From Butyrivibrio sp. INlla16 (GTDB lineage: Bacteria; Bacillota; Clostridia; Lachnospirales; Lachnospiraceae), in NCBI RefSeq assembly GCF_900104155.1, contig NZ_FMYB01000034.1:1-48474 (forward strand): a stretch of 48,474 nt of DNA, written 5' to 3'. A program made the translations under genes and the position numbers. Below the pieces are notes generated by a model. The model was not told the DNA's origin and did not search any database. It was given only the letters and a program-made list of their open reading frames with translations. Positions 6,702-13,464 of the stretch are shown piece after piece. Each line of letters opens with the position of its first letter. The stretch's first letter is position 1.

Positions 6702-8339
6702 ATGAAAAAGAAAATTTTATCAATGATTCTTACGGCAGTTCTTGCTGTAAGCGCAGTCGGATGCGGAGGCTCAGGCGAGAGTCAGCCGGCTGAAGATACC
6801 GCTAAAACAGAGAATACACAGACAGAAACAGCTGCAGAGCAGACAGACGATGCTGTGGAAGCAGAAGATACCACAGAGGCAGCAGGTGATACTACTGAGG
6901 CTGATGCTTCATCTGAGCCCAAGATTCTCAAGGCAGCAGCATCCTTTGCTTATCCCAGTCTTGATGTACACAAGGAATACTATGGTTGGTACACATCAAT
7001 CTATGGAATTTCAGAGGCTCTTTTCAAGATGGATGAGAATATGAACGCAGCTTCCTGCCTTGCTAAGGATGCGACTTCAGACGGAAGTGTCTGGACCATT
7101 ACTCTTAACGATGGCGTGGCATTTTCAAACGGAAATCCCCTTACTGCAGAGATGGTGATCAAGAACCTTCAGCGTGTAGCAGAGGTAAATGAGCGCTTTG
7201 CATATCTCTCTGATTTTGAGATGACAGCTACAGATGATAAGACAATAACTATCGACACCAAAGAGGTTTATCCCACACTCAGAAACGAGCTTGCAAGCCC
7301 TGAGCTTGGAATGGTTGATCTTGATGCCACAACAGATTTTGACAATGCACCGGTTTGTACAGGACCCTTTGTTATTAAGAGCTTCCAGCCGGAAGGTGAT
7401 GTGGAAGTCTCCAAAAACGAGAGCTACTGGGGCGGTGATGTAAAGCTTGACGGAGCAATTTTCTACTATATGCAGGAGGATGATCCGAAGCTCCTTGCTA
7501 TGCAGAGCGGTGAGATCGACTGCTACAACAGCGTTTCATCTGCAGCCCTTGCCGTATATGAGCAGGAACCTGATAAGTACAACGTTGTGTCCATTCCCGG
7601 CGCAAGACTTCAGTTCTATATTTTAAATGAAAACAATCTTGATGATGCCGTAAGAGAAGCCATCAACCTGACTGTAGATAAGGATGCCATCGCAGCATAT
7701 CTTGAAGGTACCGTATCGGCAGCAGTCGGTCCCTTCAGTCCCAGCGCAGCATACGGAAAGGTAACTGTTCCCGCAGTTGACACAGCTAAGGCAAAAGAGG
7801 TTCTTGAGGCAGACGGCTACACTCTTGGAAGCGACGGAATATATGAAAAGGATGGCAAAAAGCTTTCAATAAATATAAAATATTATGCAGCAAGATCTCT
7901 CGACACACTGGCTCTTCTTATTCAGGAGCAGCTTAAGGCAGTGGGAATCGATTCGGTGCTCGGCGTTGAAGAAGATCCCGATTCAACCTATATTGCAAAC
8001 GGCGACTTTGACCTTGCTCTTTACTGCATGATAGCTGATAAGGCAGGAGATCCCCTGTACTTTATCGAGTCTGCCTTCAAGGAAGGTGCATACTATGACT
8101 GCGGAGGCTTCAGCGATGATCACTGCGAGGAGCTTATCGGACAGCTTATGTATGAGACAGACACAGCTAAGAGAGCAGAGCTTGCAAACGAGATTGTACA
8201 GATTGTAATTGATGACAATGCTTTTGGCTTTGTTGGACTATTCAACTCCACAACAGTTCTTCGTCCAGGAGTTTCCGGCTTTGCTGAGAACATTCCTTTC
8301 GATTTCTACGGAGTTGATGCGGAGACAGATATTGAATGA
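6702..8339 (+). CDS. Family 5 extracellular substrate-binding lipoprotein (peptide/metal-complex ABC importer)
   Basis: The 545-residue protein begins with a lipoprotein signal ending SAVGC (Cys21), followed by an acidic, Thr/Glu-rich linker to about residue 65. It continues as a family 5 binding fold, shown by LNDGVAFSNGNPLTAEMV, TGPFVIKSFQPEGDVEVS and NESYWGG. It would bind oligopeptides, or a nickel or metallophore complex, at the outer face of the membrane. The first 20 codons of a permease overlap its stop (ATGA), then the transporter genes are lost by deletion. The protein is therefore now an orphan unless partner genes lie elsewhere. The ribosome site is inside a hairpin. Ligand unknown. 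Confidence 0.88.
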   Translation: MKKKILSMILTAVLAVSAVGCGGSGESQPAEDTAKTENTQTETAAEQTDDAVEAEDTTEAAGDTTEADASSEPKILKAAASFAYPSLDVHKEYYGWYTSIYGISEALFKMDENMNAASCLAKDATSDGSVWTITLNDGVAFSNGNPLTAEMVIKNLQRVAEVNERFAYLSDFEMTATDDKTITIDTKEVYPTLRNELASPELGMVDLDATTDFDNAPVCTGPFVIKSFQPEGDVEVSKNESYWGGDVKLDGAIFYYMQEDDPKLLAMQSGEIDCYNSVSSAALAVYEQEPDKYNVVSIPGARLQFYILNENNLDDAVREAINLTVDKDAIAAYLEGTVSAAVGPFSPSAAYGKVTVPAVDTAKAKEVLEADGYTLGSDGIYEKDGKKLSINIKYYAARSLDTLALLIQEQLKAVGIDSVLGVEEDPDSTYIANGDFDLALYCMIADKAGDPLYFIESAFKEGAYYDCGGFSDDHCEELIGQLMYETDTAKRAELANEIVQIVIDDNAFGFVGLFNSTTVLRPGVSGFAENIPFDFYGVDAETDIE

Positions 8340-8395
8340 TAGTAAAAGCGCTTAAGAAAATAGGCAGTTTGATTATCATACTTGTTATCCTGAAC
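8336..8395 (+). pseudogene. Remnant: N-terminal 20 codons of an ABC transporter permease
   Basis: ATG 8336 overlaps the binding-protein stop, as is usual for a DppB/NikB-type permease. It encodes MIVKALKKIGSLIIILVIL, a normal first membrane helix. After about codon 20 the frame passes into sequence belonging, in another frame, to an ATPase gene, and ends at TGA 8462-8464. The rest of the permease is missing. Confidence 0.7.
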
Positions 8396-8574
8396 TGTCC
8401 GCAATTTTCGTTTCACATGATATTGCTCTCGTGTCTGCGATATGCGACCGTATTATGGTCATGAAGGATGGAAGATGCGTGGAGCAGGGAGATGCCGCTA
8501 AGGTGATAAACTCTCCGAAGGATGACTATACTAAGCAGCTTATAGAAAGTGCAAGGAAGCAGAGTATTGAATAA
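8392..8574 (+). pseudogene. Remnant: C-terminal 60 residues of a peptide/nickel ABC transporter ATPase
   Basis: In the frame ending at TAA 8572-8574 the sequence reads ELSAIFVSHDIALV, the H-loop region after Walker B of a DppD/DppF-type ATPase, followed by DRIMVMKDGRCVEQGDA and a normal C-terminus. There is no start codon, Walker A or signature motif. It abuts the permease remnant, so roughly the rest of a permease, probably a second permease, and one or two ATPase genes are deleted. The extent is inferred from the standard operon order. Confidence 0.75.
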
Positions 8575-9382
8575 AAATATATATGAACAGAACCTGGAGT
8601 ACTGGATGAAAAGGGCTCCGGGATATTCAGAGGTTAATAAAGAGGAGCTTGGTGGAATTCAGAGAAATACTTGGCCGACACTGCTTGATAAAGAGATAGC
8701 GGAGCATTTTGGGAGTCGTAAAGAGGCCCTGGCAGAGCATAAGTCTGGGATTCAGAATTTTAACAGAAGTGATATCAGGATTCTTGATATCGGAGCAGGG
8801 CCTGGATTTATATCAATAATCCTGGCGGAACTTGGATATAACGTCACGGCGGCTGATTTTGCGGAGTCGATGCTTATGGAAGCAAAGATGAATGCAGGCG
8901 AGCTTGCAGGGAATATCTCCTTTAAACAGGAAGATGCTATGAATCTCAGTTTTGAGAATGAGAGCTTTGACGTCATAGTATCAAGGAATCTCACCTGGAA
9001 TCTTCAGGATCCCGAGAAGGCATACAGTGAGTGGTTAAGAGTCCTTAAGAGGGGCGGGCTGATGCTGGTTTTCGATGCAAACTGGTATGCCTTTCTGGTT
9101 GATGAAAATAAGAAGGCAGAATACGAAAACGACAGAAATAATGTTGCAGAGCAAGGCTATGATGACTACAATATCGGCGAGAATTTCGATGTGATGGATA
9201 AGATCGCGATGACTCTTCCGCTTACCGGACGTAAGAGACCTGAGTGGGATGAGGTGGTTCTTAGGAAGCTTGGAGCCTCCAGGGTTACTTCAAAAGAGGA
9301 TATCGGGAGCGTTGTTTACTCGGAAAAAGAGAAGGTCAACTATGCTTCTACACCAATGTTTATGATAAAGGCAGAGAAATAA
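8567..9382 (+). CDS. Class I SAM-dependent methyltransferase (first of a pair)
   Basis: About 271 residues. Motif I is ILDIGAGPGFISIIL, the acidic tip is VTAADFAESML, and DAMNLSFENESFDVIVSRNLTW plus LKRGGLMLVFDANW mark the later strands, which is typical of Methyltransf_11/25. Start choice: TTG 8567 overlaps the ATPase remnant stop and has AAGGAAG at 8553-8559. GTG 8549 is an alternative giving 277 residues but lacks a good ribosome site. It sits where methyltransferases often follow peptide/metal-complex ABC genes in clostridia, so the substrate may be linked to the imported ligand. It is followed immediately by a paralog. Substrate not identifiable. Confidence 0.82.
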   Translation: MNKNIYEQNLEYWMKRAPGYSEVNKEELGGIQRNTWPTLLDKEIAEHFGSRKEALAEHKSGIQNFNRSDIRILDIGAGPGFISIILAELGYNVTAADFAESMLMEAKMNAGELAGNISFKQEDAMNLSFENESFDVIVSRNLTWNLQDPEKAYSEWLRVLKRGGLMLVFDANWYAFLVDENKKAEYENDRNNVAEQGYDDYNIGENFDVMDKIAMTLPLTGRKRPEWDEVVLRKLGASRVTSKEDIGSVVYSEKEKVNYASTPMFMIKAEK

Positions 9383-10159
9383 ATGAGTGAGATTAAATAC
9401 ATTCCCTTTGAGGAAGAAAATGAAAATATAAAGACTGCAGTTACCGGCTATTGGACCAAAAGAGCCGGCAGTTTTTTTACGCAGAGACAGCATGAGCTTA
9501 CAAGTCCCAAGGCAGGGAAGTGGCTTTTTGAGATAACAGAGCAGATAAAGAAGGTAACTTCCGCTCCCGATGAAGAGATAAAAATACTTGATATTGGTTG
9601 CGGTACCGGATATTTTCCTGTGCTTCTCGGTAAGGACGGATATGAGGTTACAGGAATAGACTTAACGGAAGAGATGGTAATAAAGGCCGGGGAGCTTGTA
9701 AAGGAGAACGAGCCCTATCAGAAGAATATCAGGATTATGCAGATGGATGCGGAGAAGCTTTCCTTTGAGGACGAGAGCTTTGATGTGATCGTCACAAGAA
9801 ATCTGACCTGGACTTTGCCGCATCCGATAGATGCATATAAAGAGTGGTTCAGAGTTCTTAAGAAGGGCGGACTGCTCCTTAATTTCGATGCCGAATACGC
9901 GAAGGGTGCGCACAATCTCAAGACCCATGAGAACCTGGCTCATAAGGATATAAGCGATGAACTTAAGGATGAGTGCCACGAGATATATCATATGCTGACG
10001 ATAAGCGCTCTTGAAAGACCTGCATGGGATGAAGAGATACTTAAGAAGATCGGATTTAGTGCTGTCGAAGCAGATAGAACTTTTTGCGACAGAATTTTCT
10101 CGGAAAAGGATGAGTTCTATATTCCGGATAAGATGTTCATGATAAGTGCACTTAAGTGA
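9383..10159 (+). CDS. Class I SAM-dependent methyltransferase (second of a pair)
   Basis: The 258-residue protein has motif I ILDIGCGTGYFPVLL, VTGIDLTEEMV, and DAEKLSFEDESFDVIVTRNLTW, clearly related to the preceding gene, including the unusual RNLTW segment in both. Its ATG directly follows the TAA of the first gene, so they are cotranscribed and possibly form a heteromer or act in sequence. The N-terminal YWTKRAGSFF parallels YWMKRAPGYS in the first protein. Substrate unknown; a small metabolite is likely because the protein is short and lacks RNA- or protein-binding extensions. Confidence 0.85.
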   Translation: MSEIKYIPFEEENENIKTAVTGYWTKRAGSFFTQRQHELTSPKAGKWLFEITEQIKKVTSAPDEEIKILDIGCGTGYFPVLLGKDGYEVTGIDLTEEMVIKAGELVKENEPYQKNIRIMQMDAEKLSFEDESFDVIVTRNLTWTLPHPIDAYKEWFRVLKKGGLLLNFDAEYAKGAHNLKTHENLAHKDISDELKDECHEIYHMLTISALERPAWDEEILKKIGFSAVEADRTFCDRIFSEKDEFYIPDKMFMISALK

Positions 10160-10253
10160 TGTTGATAAAAGTGCTTTCTTTGAACAGTCGAATTATTTTT
10201 TCAAAATTTTGAGCGTGTAAAAAATGGTTTTTAGAAAAAATTCAGAAACAGGG

Positions 10254-10282
10254 TTGACAGTCAAGTTAGCAAGTGCTAACAT
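10254..10282 (+). promoter_or_regulatory. Promoter with embedded iron-box palindrome, upstream of feoA
   Basis: TTGACA (10254-10259), a 17-base spacer and TAACAT (10277-10282) form a strong promoter. The perfect palindrome GTTAGCA-AG-TGCTAAC (10265-10280) fills the spacer and enters the -10. A second dyad, GTTAGT-AATA-ACTAAC, lies at 10290-10305 near the expected transcription start. The layout repeats that at 315-343. Confidence 0.7.
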
Positions 10283-10289
10283 ACATTTT

Positions 10290-10305
10290 GTTAGTAATAA
10301 CTAAC
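10290..10305 (+). promoter_or_regulatory. Second GTTAG/CTAAC operator at the predicted transcription start
   Basis: GTTAGT-AATA-ACTAAC is a perfect 6-bp inverted repeat, 25 bases centre to centre from the box at 10265-10280. The pair would allow cooperative binding of two dimers over one promoter. Confidence 0.5.
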
Positions 10306-10342
10306 GTATGACGCACATAGTCATAAGAAATCTCCTACCTGA

Positions 10343-10369
10343 AAAGCCGCATCTTGCCAATGCGGCTTT
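10343..10369 (+). terminator. Terminator within the feoA leader region
   Basis: AAAGCCGCAT (10343-10352) and ATGCGGCTTT (10360-10369) form a perfect 10-bp stem with a 7-base loop, followed by CATTTAT. It lies 60-80 bases after the box-controlled promoter and well before feoA. It would end a short transcript of about 80 nt, or terminate the methyltransferase operon. Confidence 0.7.
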
Positions 10370-10408
10370 CATTTATATTAAAAAACTTTTAAATTATAAG
10401 ATTTCTTA

Positions 10409-10437
10409 TTGACAATTATTCTTAATAAGAATATCCT
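10409..10437 (+). promoter_or_regulatory. feoA-proximal promoter
   Basis: TTGACA (10409-10414), a 17-base spacer and TATCCT (10432-10437) lie 65-95 bases before feoA. A near-palindrome ATTCTTA-A-TAAGAAT (10418-10432) sits in the spacer and may be a further operator. Two GTTAG/GCTAAC-type sites lie just downstream. Confidence 0.6.
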
Positions 10438-10446
10438 ATGTATGAA

Positions 10447-10483
10447 GTTAGCGGCGGCTAATTAATTGTTGCATTCTGCTAAC
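10447..10483 (+). promoter_or_regulatory. Two degenerate iron-box sites before feoA
   Basis: GTTAGC-GGCG-GCTAAT (10447-10462) and the weaker GTTGCATTCTGCTAAC (10468-10483) follow the proximal promoter, ending 18 bases before the feoA start. Their downstream position fits repression by blocking elongation. Confidence 0.45.
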
Positions 10484-10501
10484 TAGTGTAAGGAGGATTA
10501 T

Positions 10502-10720
10502 ATGACACTTAACGAAGTAGAGGCTGGTAAAGACTATATAATTGAAGCTATCGACACCAGCGGAGATGAGGATATGGAGAGTTTTCTCTTTTCACTTGGA
10601 TGCTACAGCGGAGAAAAGATTACTGTTGTAGACAGGAAGCGAAATCTTGTTGTCGCTATCAAGGATGCAAGATATAATATTGATCCGGAGTTAGCGAAAG
10701 CTATCAAAATTCAAGCTTAA
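10502..10720 (+). CDS. feoA: FeoA-family protein
   Basis: The 72-residue protein has the small SH3-like beta-barrel pattern of FeoA: an opening TLNEVEAGKDYIIEAID, a central LFSLGCYSGEKITVVDRKRN and a final LVVAIKDARYNIDPELAKAIKI. Length fits the family (about 75 residues). FeoA is a cytoplasmic accessory of the FeoB ferrous-iron transporter. The ribosome site AAGGAGGA (10490-10497) lies five bases before ATG 10502. feoB follows after 172 bases containing its own operator and a fold, so feoA can be transcribed separately. The upstream region holds two promoters and at least three GTTAGCA-like sites, consistent with metal repression. Confidence 0.88.
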   Translation: MTLNEVEAGKDYIIEAIDTSGDEDMESFLFSLGCYSGEKITVVDRKRNLVVAIKDARYNIDPELAKAIKIQA

Positions 10721-10730
10721 TGCTAAGCAA

Positions 10731-10803
10731 AACACCCATTACAATTAGTTGCTAATATAAAATGGAACATAACGTTATCAACTAATAAAATCGATTGGGT
10801 GTT
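10731..10803 (+). other. Structured feoA-feoB intergenic segment
   Basis: AACACCCA (10731-10738) pairs with TGGGTGTT (10796-10803), TTAGTTG (10745-10751) pairs with CAACTAA (10779-10785), and ATAACGTTAT (10769-10778) is self-complementary. The nested stems could form an extended RNA fold between the two genes. The outer 3' arm runs into the feoB operator. There is no T tract, so it is not a simple terminator. Confidence 0.4.
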
Positions 10804-10830
10804 AGCATATGCTATCAAAATGTGTTATAA
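10801..10830 (+). promoter_or_regulatory. feoB operator with possible promoter
   Basis: GTTAGCA-TA-TGCTATC (10801-10816) matches the box with one mismatch. TTAGCA (10802-10807) could serve as a weak -35 with TTATAA (10825-10830) at 17 bases. A perfect 16-base palindrome, CAGAGTAATTACTCTG, follows at 10836-10851. Confidence 0.5.
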
Positions 10831-10892
10831 CTTCTCAGAGTAATTACTCTGGATAATTATAAATTTTTAAAAGTTTTTTAGGAGGAAAAGTT

Positions 10893-12884
10893 ATGAGAAT
10901 CGCAATGGCAGGTAATCCCAATAGCGGTAAGACGACCATGTACAACGCCCTCACCGGACGTAGCGAGAAGATCGGTAACTGGGCAGGTGTTACCGTTGAC
11001 AAGAAAGAGAGTGTCATCAAAAAGAGTTTCTATGATGGCGGAAAGGAGCTGATAGCGGTAGATCTTCCCGGTGCATACTCAATGTCACCTTTTACATCCG
11101 AGGAAAGTATCACCAGTGGTTATGTAAAAAATGAGCATCCCGACGCTATCATCAATATCGTTGATGCTACAAATCTTAGCAGAAGTCTTTTCTTTACGAC
11201 TCAGCTTCTGGAATTGGGGGTTCCTGTTGTTGTAGCATTAAATAAGACTGATACCAATGATAAGAAGGGTAACACTATTGATGAAAAGCTGTTATCCAAA
11301 AAGCTTGGCTGTCCTGTAATTAAGACAGTGGCAACCTCTGAGACAGGCCTTAAGGAAGTTGTAAAGGCTGCTGCAGAGCTTGAAGGCAAGGGACAGAAGG
11401 AGCCTTACGTTCAGGGTGACATCGACCTTACCGATAAGGCTGCAGTTGAGACTGCCGACAGAAAGCGTTTCGAATTTGTAAACAGCATTGTAAAAGAAGT
11501 TGAGAATCGTAAAGTTCTTACAAAGGATAAGAACTTCGGAGATACAATTGACAGCGTTGTTACACATCCTGTTCTCGGTATTGTAATCTTTGCTGCAGTA
11601 ATGTGGCTTGTATTCTATATTTCACAGACAACTGTAGGAACCTGGCTTTCAGAGCTTCTTGCAGGCTACATTGAGTCCTTCCAGGGCTTTGTCGGAGATA
11701 AGATGGCTGATGCCAATCCGCTTCTCTATGCGATCCTTGTTGATGGTATCATCGGCGGTGTCGGTGCCGTTGTTGGATTCCTTCCTCTTGTTATGGTTAT
11801 GTACTTCCTCATCGCACTTCTTGAGGACTGTGGTTACATGGCCAGAGCGACAGTAGTTCTTGATCCTATTTTCAAGAGAGTAGGTCTTTCAGGAAAATCC
11901 GTTATCCCTATGATCATCGGTACAGGCTGCGGAATCCCCGCTATCATGGCTTGCCGTACAATCAGAAACGAGAGAGAAAGACGTTCTACAGCAATGCTTG
12001 CAACCTTCATGCCCTGCGGAGCAAAGCTTCCTGTTATTGCACTTTTTGCAGGCGCATTCTTCCCTGAGTCAAGATGGGTTGGATTTGTAAGCTACTTTGT
12101 AGGAATCCTTCTCATCCTTCTTGGAGCACTTCTTATCAAGGCTATTACAGGTATGAAGTACAGAAAGAGCTTCTTCATTATCGAGCTTCCTGAGTACAAG
12201 GTACCCAGCCTTATGTTTGCAATTAAGTCAATGCTTGAGAGAGGTAAGGCTTATATTGTAAAAGCAGGAACAGTAATTCTTGTATGTAACACAGTAGTTC
12301 AGATCATGAGCACCTTCAACTTCAGCTTCCAACCTGTAGAAGAGGGTATGGAGAGCACATCAATCCTTGCAGGTATCGCAGGACCTTTTGCTTACCTTCT
12401 TGTTCCGGTTGTTGGTATTGCAAGCTGGCAGCTCGCAGCAGCAGCTATCACAGGCTTCATTGCTAAGGAGAACGTTGTAGGTACAATCGCTACAGTTTAT
12501 GCTATTTCAAATCTTATCGATACAGAGGAGCTTGAGCTCATCGGAGAAGGCAACGCAGTTGCAGCAGTTATGGGTATCACTAAGGTAGCAGCTCTTGCAT
12601 ATCTGATGTTCAACCTCTACACACCTCCGTGCTTTGCTGCTCTCGGAGCTATGAACTCAGAGATGAAGTCAGCTAAGTGGCTTTGGGGTGCAATCGGACT
12701 TCAGCTTGCTACAGGCTTCACCGTTGGTTTCCTTGTATATCAGGTAGGTACACTTATTACCACAGGTTCCTTTGGAACAGGCTTCGTATTCGGACTTATT
12801 GCAATTGCAGTATTTGCAGGCATTGTAGTATATTTGATTAAGAGAAACCAGAGAGAAATGGTTCTTGAGTACAAGCTTGATTAA
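10893..12884 (+). CDS. feoB: FeoB ferrous iron transporter
   Basis: The 663-residue protein has an N-terminal GTPase domain: G1 GNPNSGKT (residues 7-14), the switch segment around T34 in NWAGVTV, G3 DLPG (57-60), G4 NKTD (116-119) and G5 ATSETG (146-151). A helical linker follows, then a polytopic membrane region from about residue 227 with FeoB gate motifs such as GCGIPAIMACRT and FMPCGAKLPVI. It imports Fe2+ across the cytoplasmic membrane. AGGAGG lies before ATG 10893. It is flanked by feoA upstream and the FeoB-associated Cys-rich peptide 26 bases downstream. It is somewhat shorter than the roughly 770-residue E. coli protein but all core regions are present. Confidence 0.96.
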   Translation: MRIAMAGNPNSGKTTMYNALTGRSEKIGNWAGVTVDKKESVIKKSFYDGGKELIAVDLPGAYSMSPFTSEESITSGYVKNEHPDAIINIVDATNLSRSLFFTTQLLELGVPVVVALNKTDTNDKKGNTIDEKLLSKKLGCPVIKTVATSETGLKEVVKAAAELEGKGQKEPYVQGDIDLTDKAAVETADRKRFEFVNSIVKEVENRKVLTKDKNFGDTIDSVVTHPVLGIVIFAAVMWLVFYISQTTVGTWLSELLAGYIESFQGFVGDKMADANPLLYAILVDGIIGGVGAVVGFLPLVMVMYFLIALLEDCGYMARATVVLDPIFKRVGLSGKSVIPMIIGTGCGIPAIMACRTIRNERERRSTAMLATFMPCGAKLPVIALFAGAFFPESRWVGFVSYFVGILLILLGALLIKAITGMKYRKSFFIIELPEYKVPSLMFAIKSMLERGKAYIVKAGTVILVCNTVVQIMSTFNFSFQPVEEGMESTSILAGIAGPFAYLLVPVVGIASWQLAAAAITGFIAKENVVGTIATVYAISNLIDTEELELIGEGNAVAAVMGITKVAALAYLMFNLYTPPCFAALGAMNSEMKSAKWLWGAIGLQLATGFTVGFLVYQVGTLITTGSFGTGFVFGLIAIAVFAGIVVYLIKRNQREMVLEYKLD

Positions 12885-12910
12885 AAGGATTTACAGATTT
12901 AGGAGTTATT

Positions 12911-13054
12911 ATGAGTAATTTTATTGCAGGTGCAGTTATCGTACTGCTGGTGGGATTGGCCGCAGGTTATATCTATAAAGAAAAGAAAAAAGGAACTCAT
13001 TGCATAGGTTGTCCCATGGCAGGAAACTGTCATAAGACAAAGACCTGCAAATGA
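12911..13054 (+). CDS. FeoB-associated Cys-rich membrane peptide
   Basis: The 47-residue peptide has one N-terminal membrane helix (residues 4-22), a basic KEKKK stretch and a C-terminal cysteine cluster, CIGCPMAGNC followed by C46. This is the usual pattern of the FeoB-associated Cys-rich family found directly after feoB in Firmicutes. It may assist iron handling at the FeoB pore; its exact role is not established. It starts 26 bases after feoB with an AGGAG site (12901-12905) and is followed by a terminator, closing the feo operon. Confidence 0.88.
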   Translation: MSNFIAGAVIVLLVGLAAGYIYKEKKKGTHCIGCPMAGNCHKTKTCK

Positions 13055-13065
13055 ATGTAAATAAG

Positions 13066-13095
13066 ACAAGACCCGCCTCGTGCGGGCCTTGTTTT
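13066..13095 (+). terminator. Terminator of the feo operon
   Basis: AAGACCCGC and GCGGGCCTT pair with one mismatch around a short CTCGT loop, followed by GTTTT. It separates feo genes from the Fur-like operon. Confidence 0.8.
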
Positions 13096-13104
13096 AAACA
13101 GAGA

Positions 13105-13120
13105 GTTAGCATTTGCTAAC
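13105..13120 (+). promoter_or_regulatory. Iron-box palindrome upstream of the Fur-like gene
   Basis: GTTAGCA-TT-TGCTAAC is a perfect palindrome, identical in its arms to those at 326-341 and 10265-10280. It lies 78 bases before the start of the small Fur-like regulator, suggesting that the operon is part of the same regulon and may be autoregulated. No convincing -35/-10 pair was found around it. Confidence 0.6.
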
Positions 13121-13197
13121 TTGCGAGAGGGGGCAACTTTTTATCAGTTATTTACTTATTTGTGGCGACGAAAAATAATTGGATTGGGGATATAATA

Positions 13198-13431
13198 ATG
13201 AGTAATGAACAGATAATTACAGCGCTTAGAGATAAGGGAATGCGAATTACAAAGCAGAGAAAAATCGTGGCAAATGTCATTGCCGAAAATGACGGTGCTT
13301 CATGCAAGGATATATGCTGCATTGTGCGAACGAAGGACAAATCCATCGGGACTGCCACGGTATATCGCATGATCAAAGCGCTTGAGGATATCGGTATTGT
13401 TGAAAGAATCGATATGATCAAGCTTCACTGA
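13198..13431 (+). CDS. Minimal Fur-like regulator: winged-helix domain only
   Basis: The 77-residue protein matches only the DNA-binding half of the Fur family: RDKGMRITKQRKIVANVI (residues 11-28), then the recognition segment SIGTATVYRMIKALEDIGIVERI (49-71). It stops six residues later. The metal-binding and dimerisation domain of about 60 residues is absent, and only 33 bases separate its stop from the next start, so there is no room for it. Start is ATG 13198 behind TTGGGGA. It carries CKDICC (36-41), which might bind metal or form a dimer link. It heads an operon with an ABC exporter and has a palindromic box upstream. It may be a functional mini-regulator or a truncated relic. The intact reading frame and good spacing favour the former. 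Confidence 0.75.
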   Translation: MSNEQIITALRDKGMRITKQRKIVANVIAENDGASCKDICCIVRTKDKSIGTATVYRMIKALEDIGIVERIDMIKLH

Positions 13432-13464
13432 GCGCATAAGATTCATGGTATGAAGGGGAAAGTT

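Noticed and set aside
10308..10415. Small frame starting ATG 10308 inside the feoA leader
   Set aside because: No ribosome site, and it spans the terminator hairpin.
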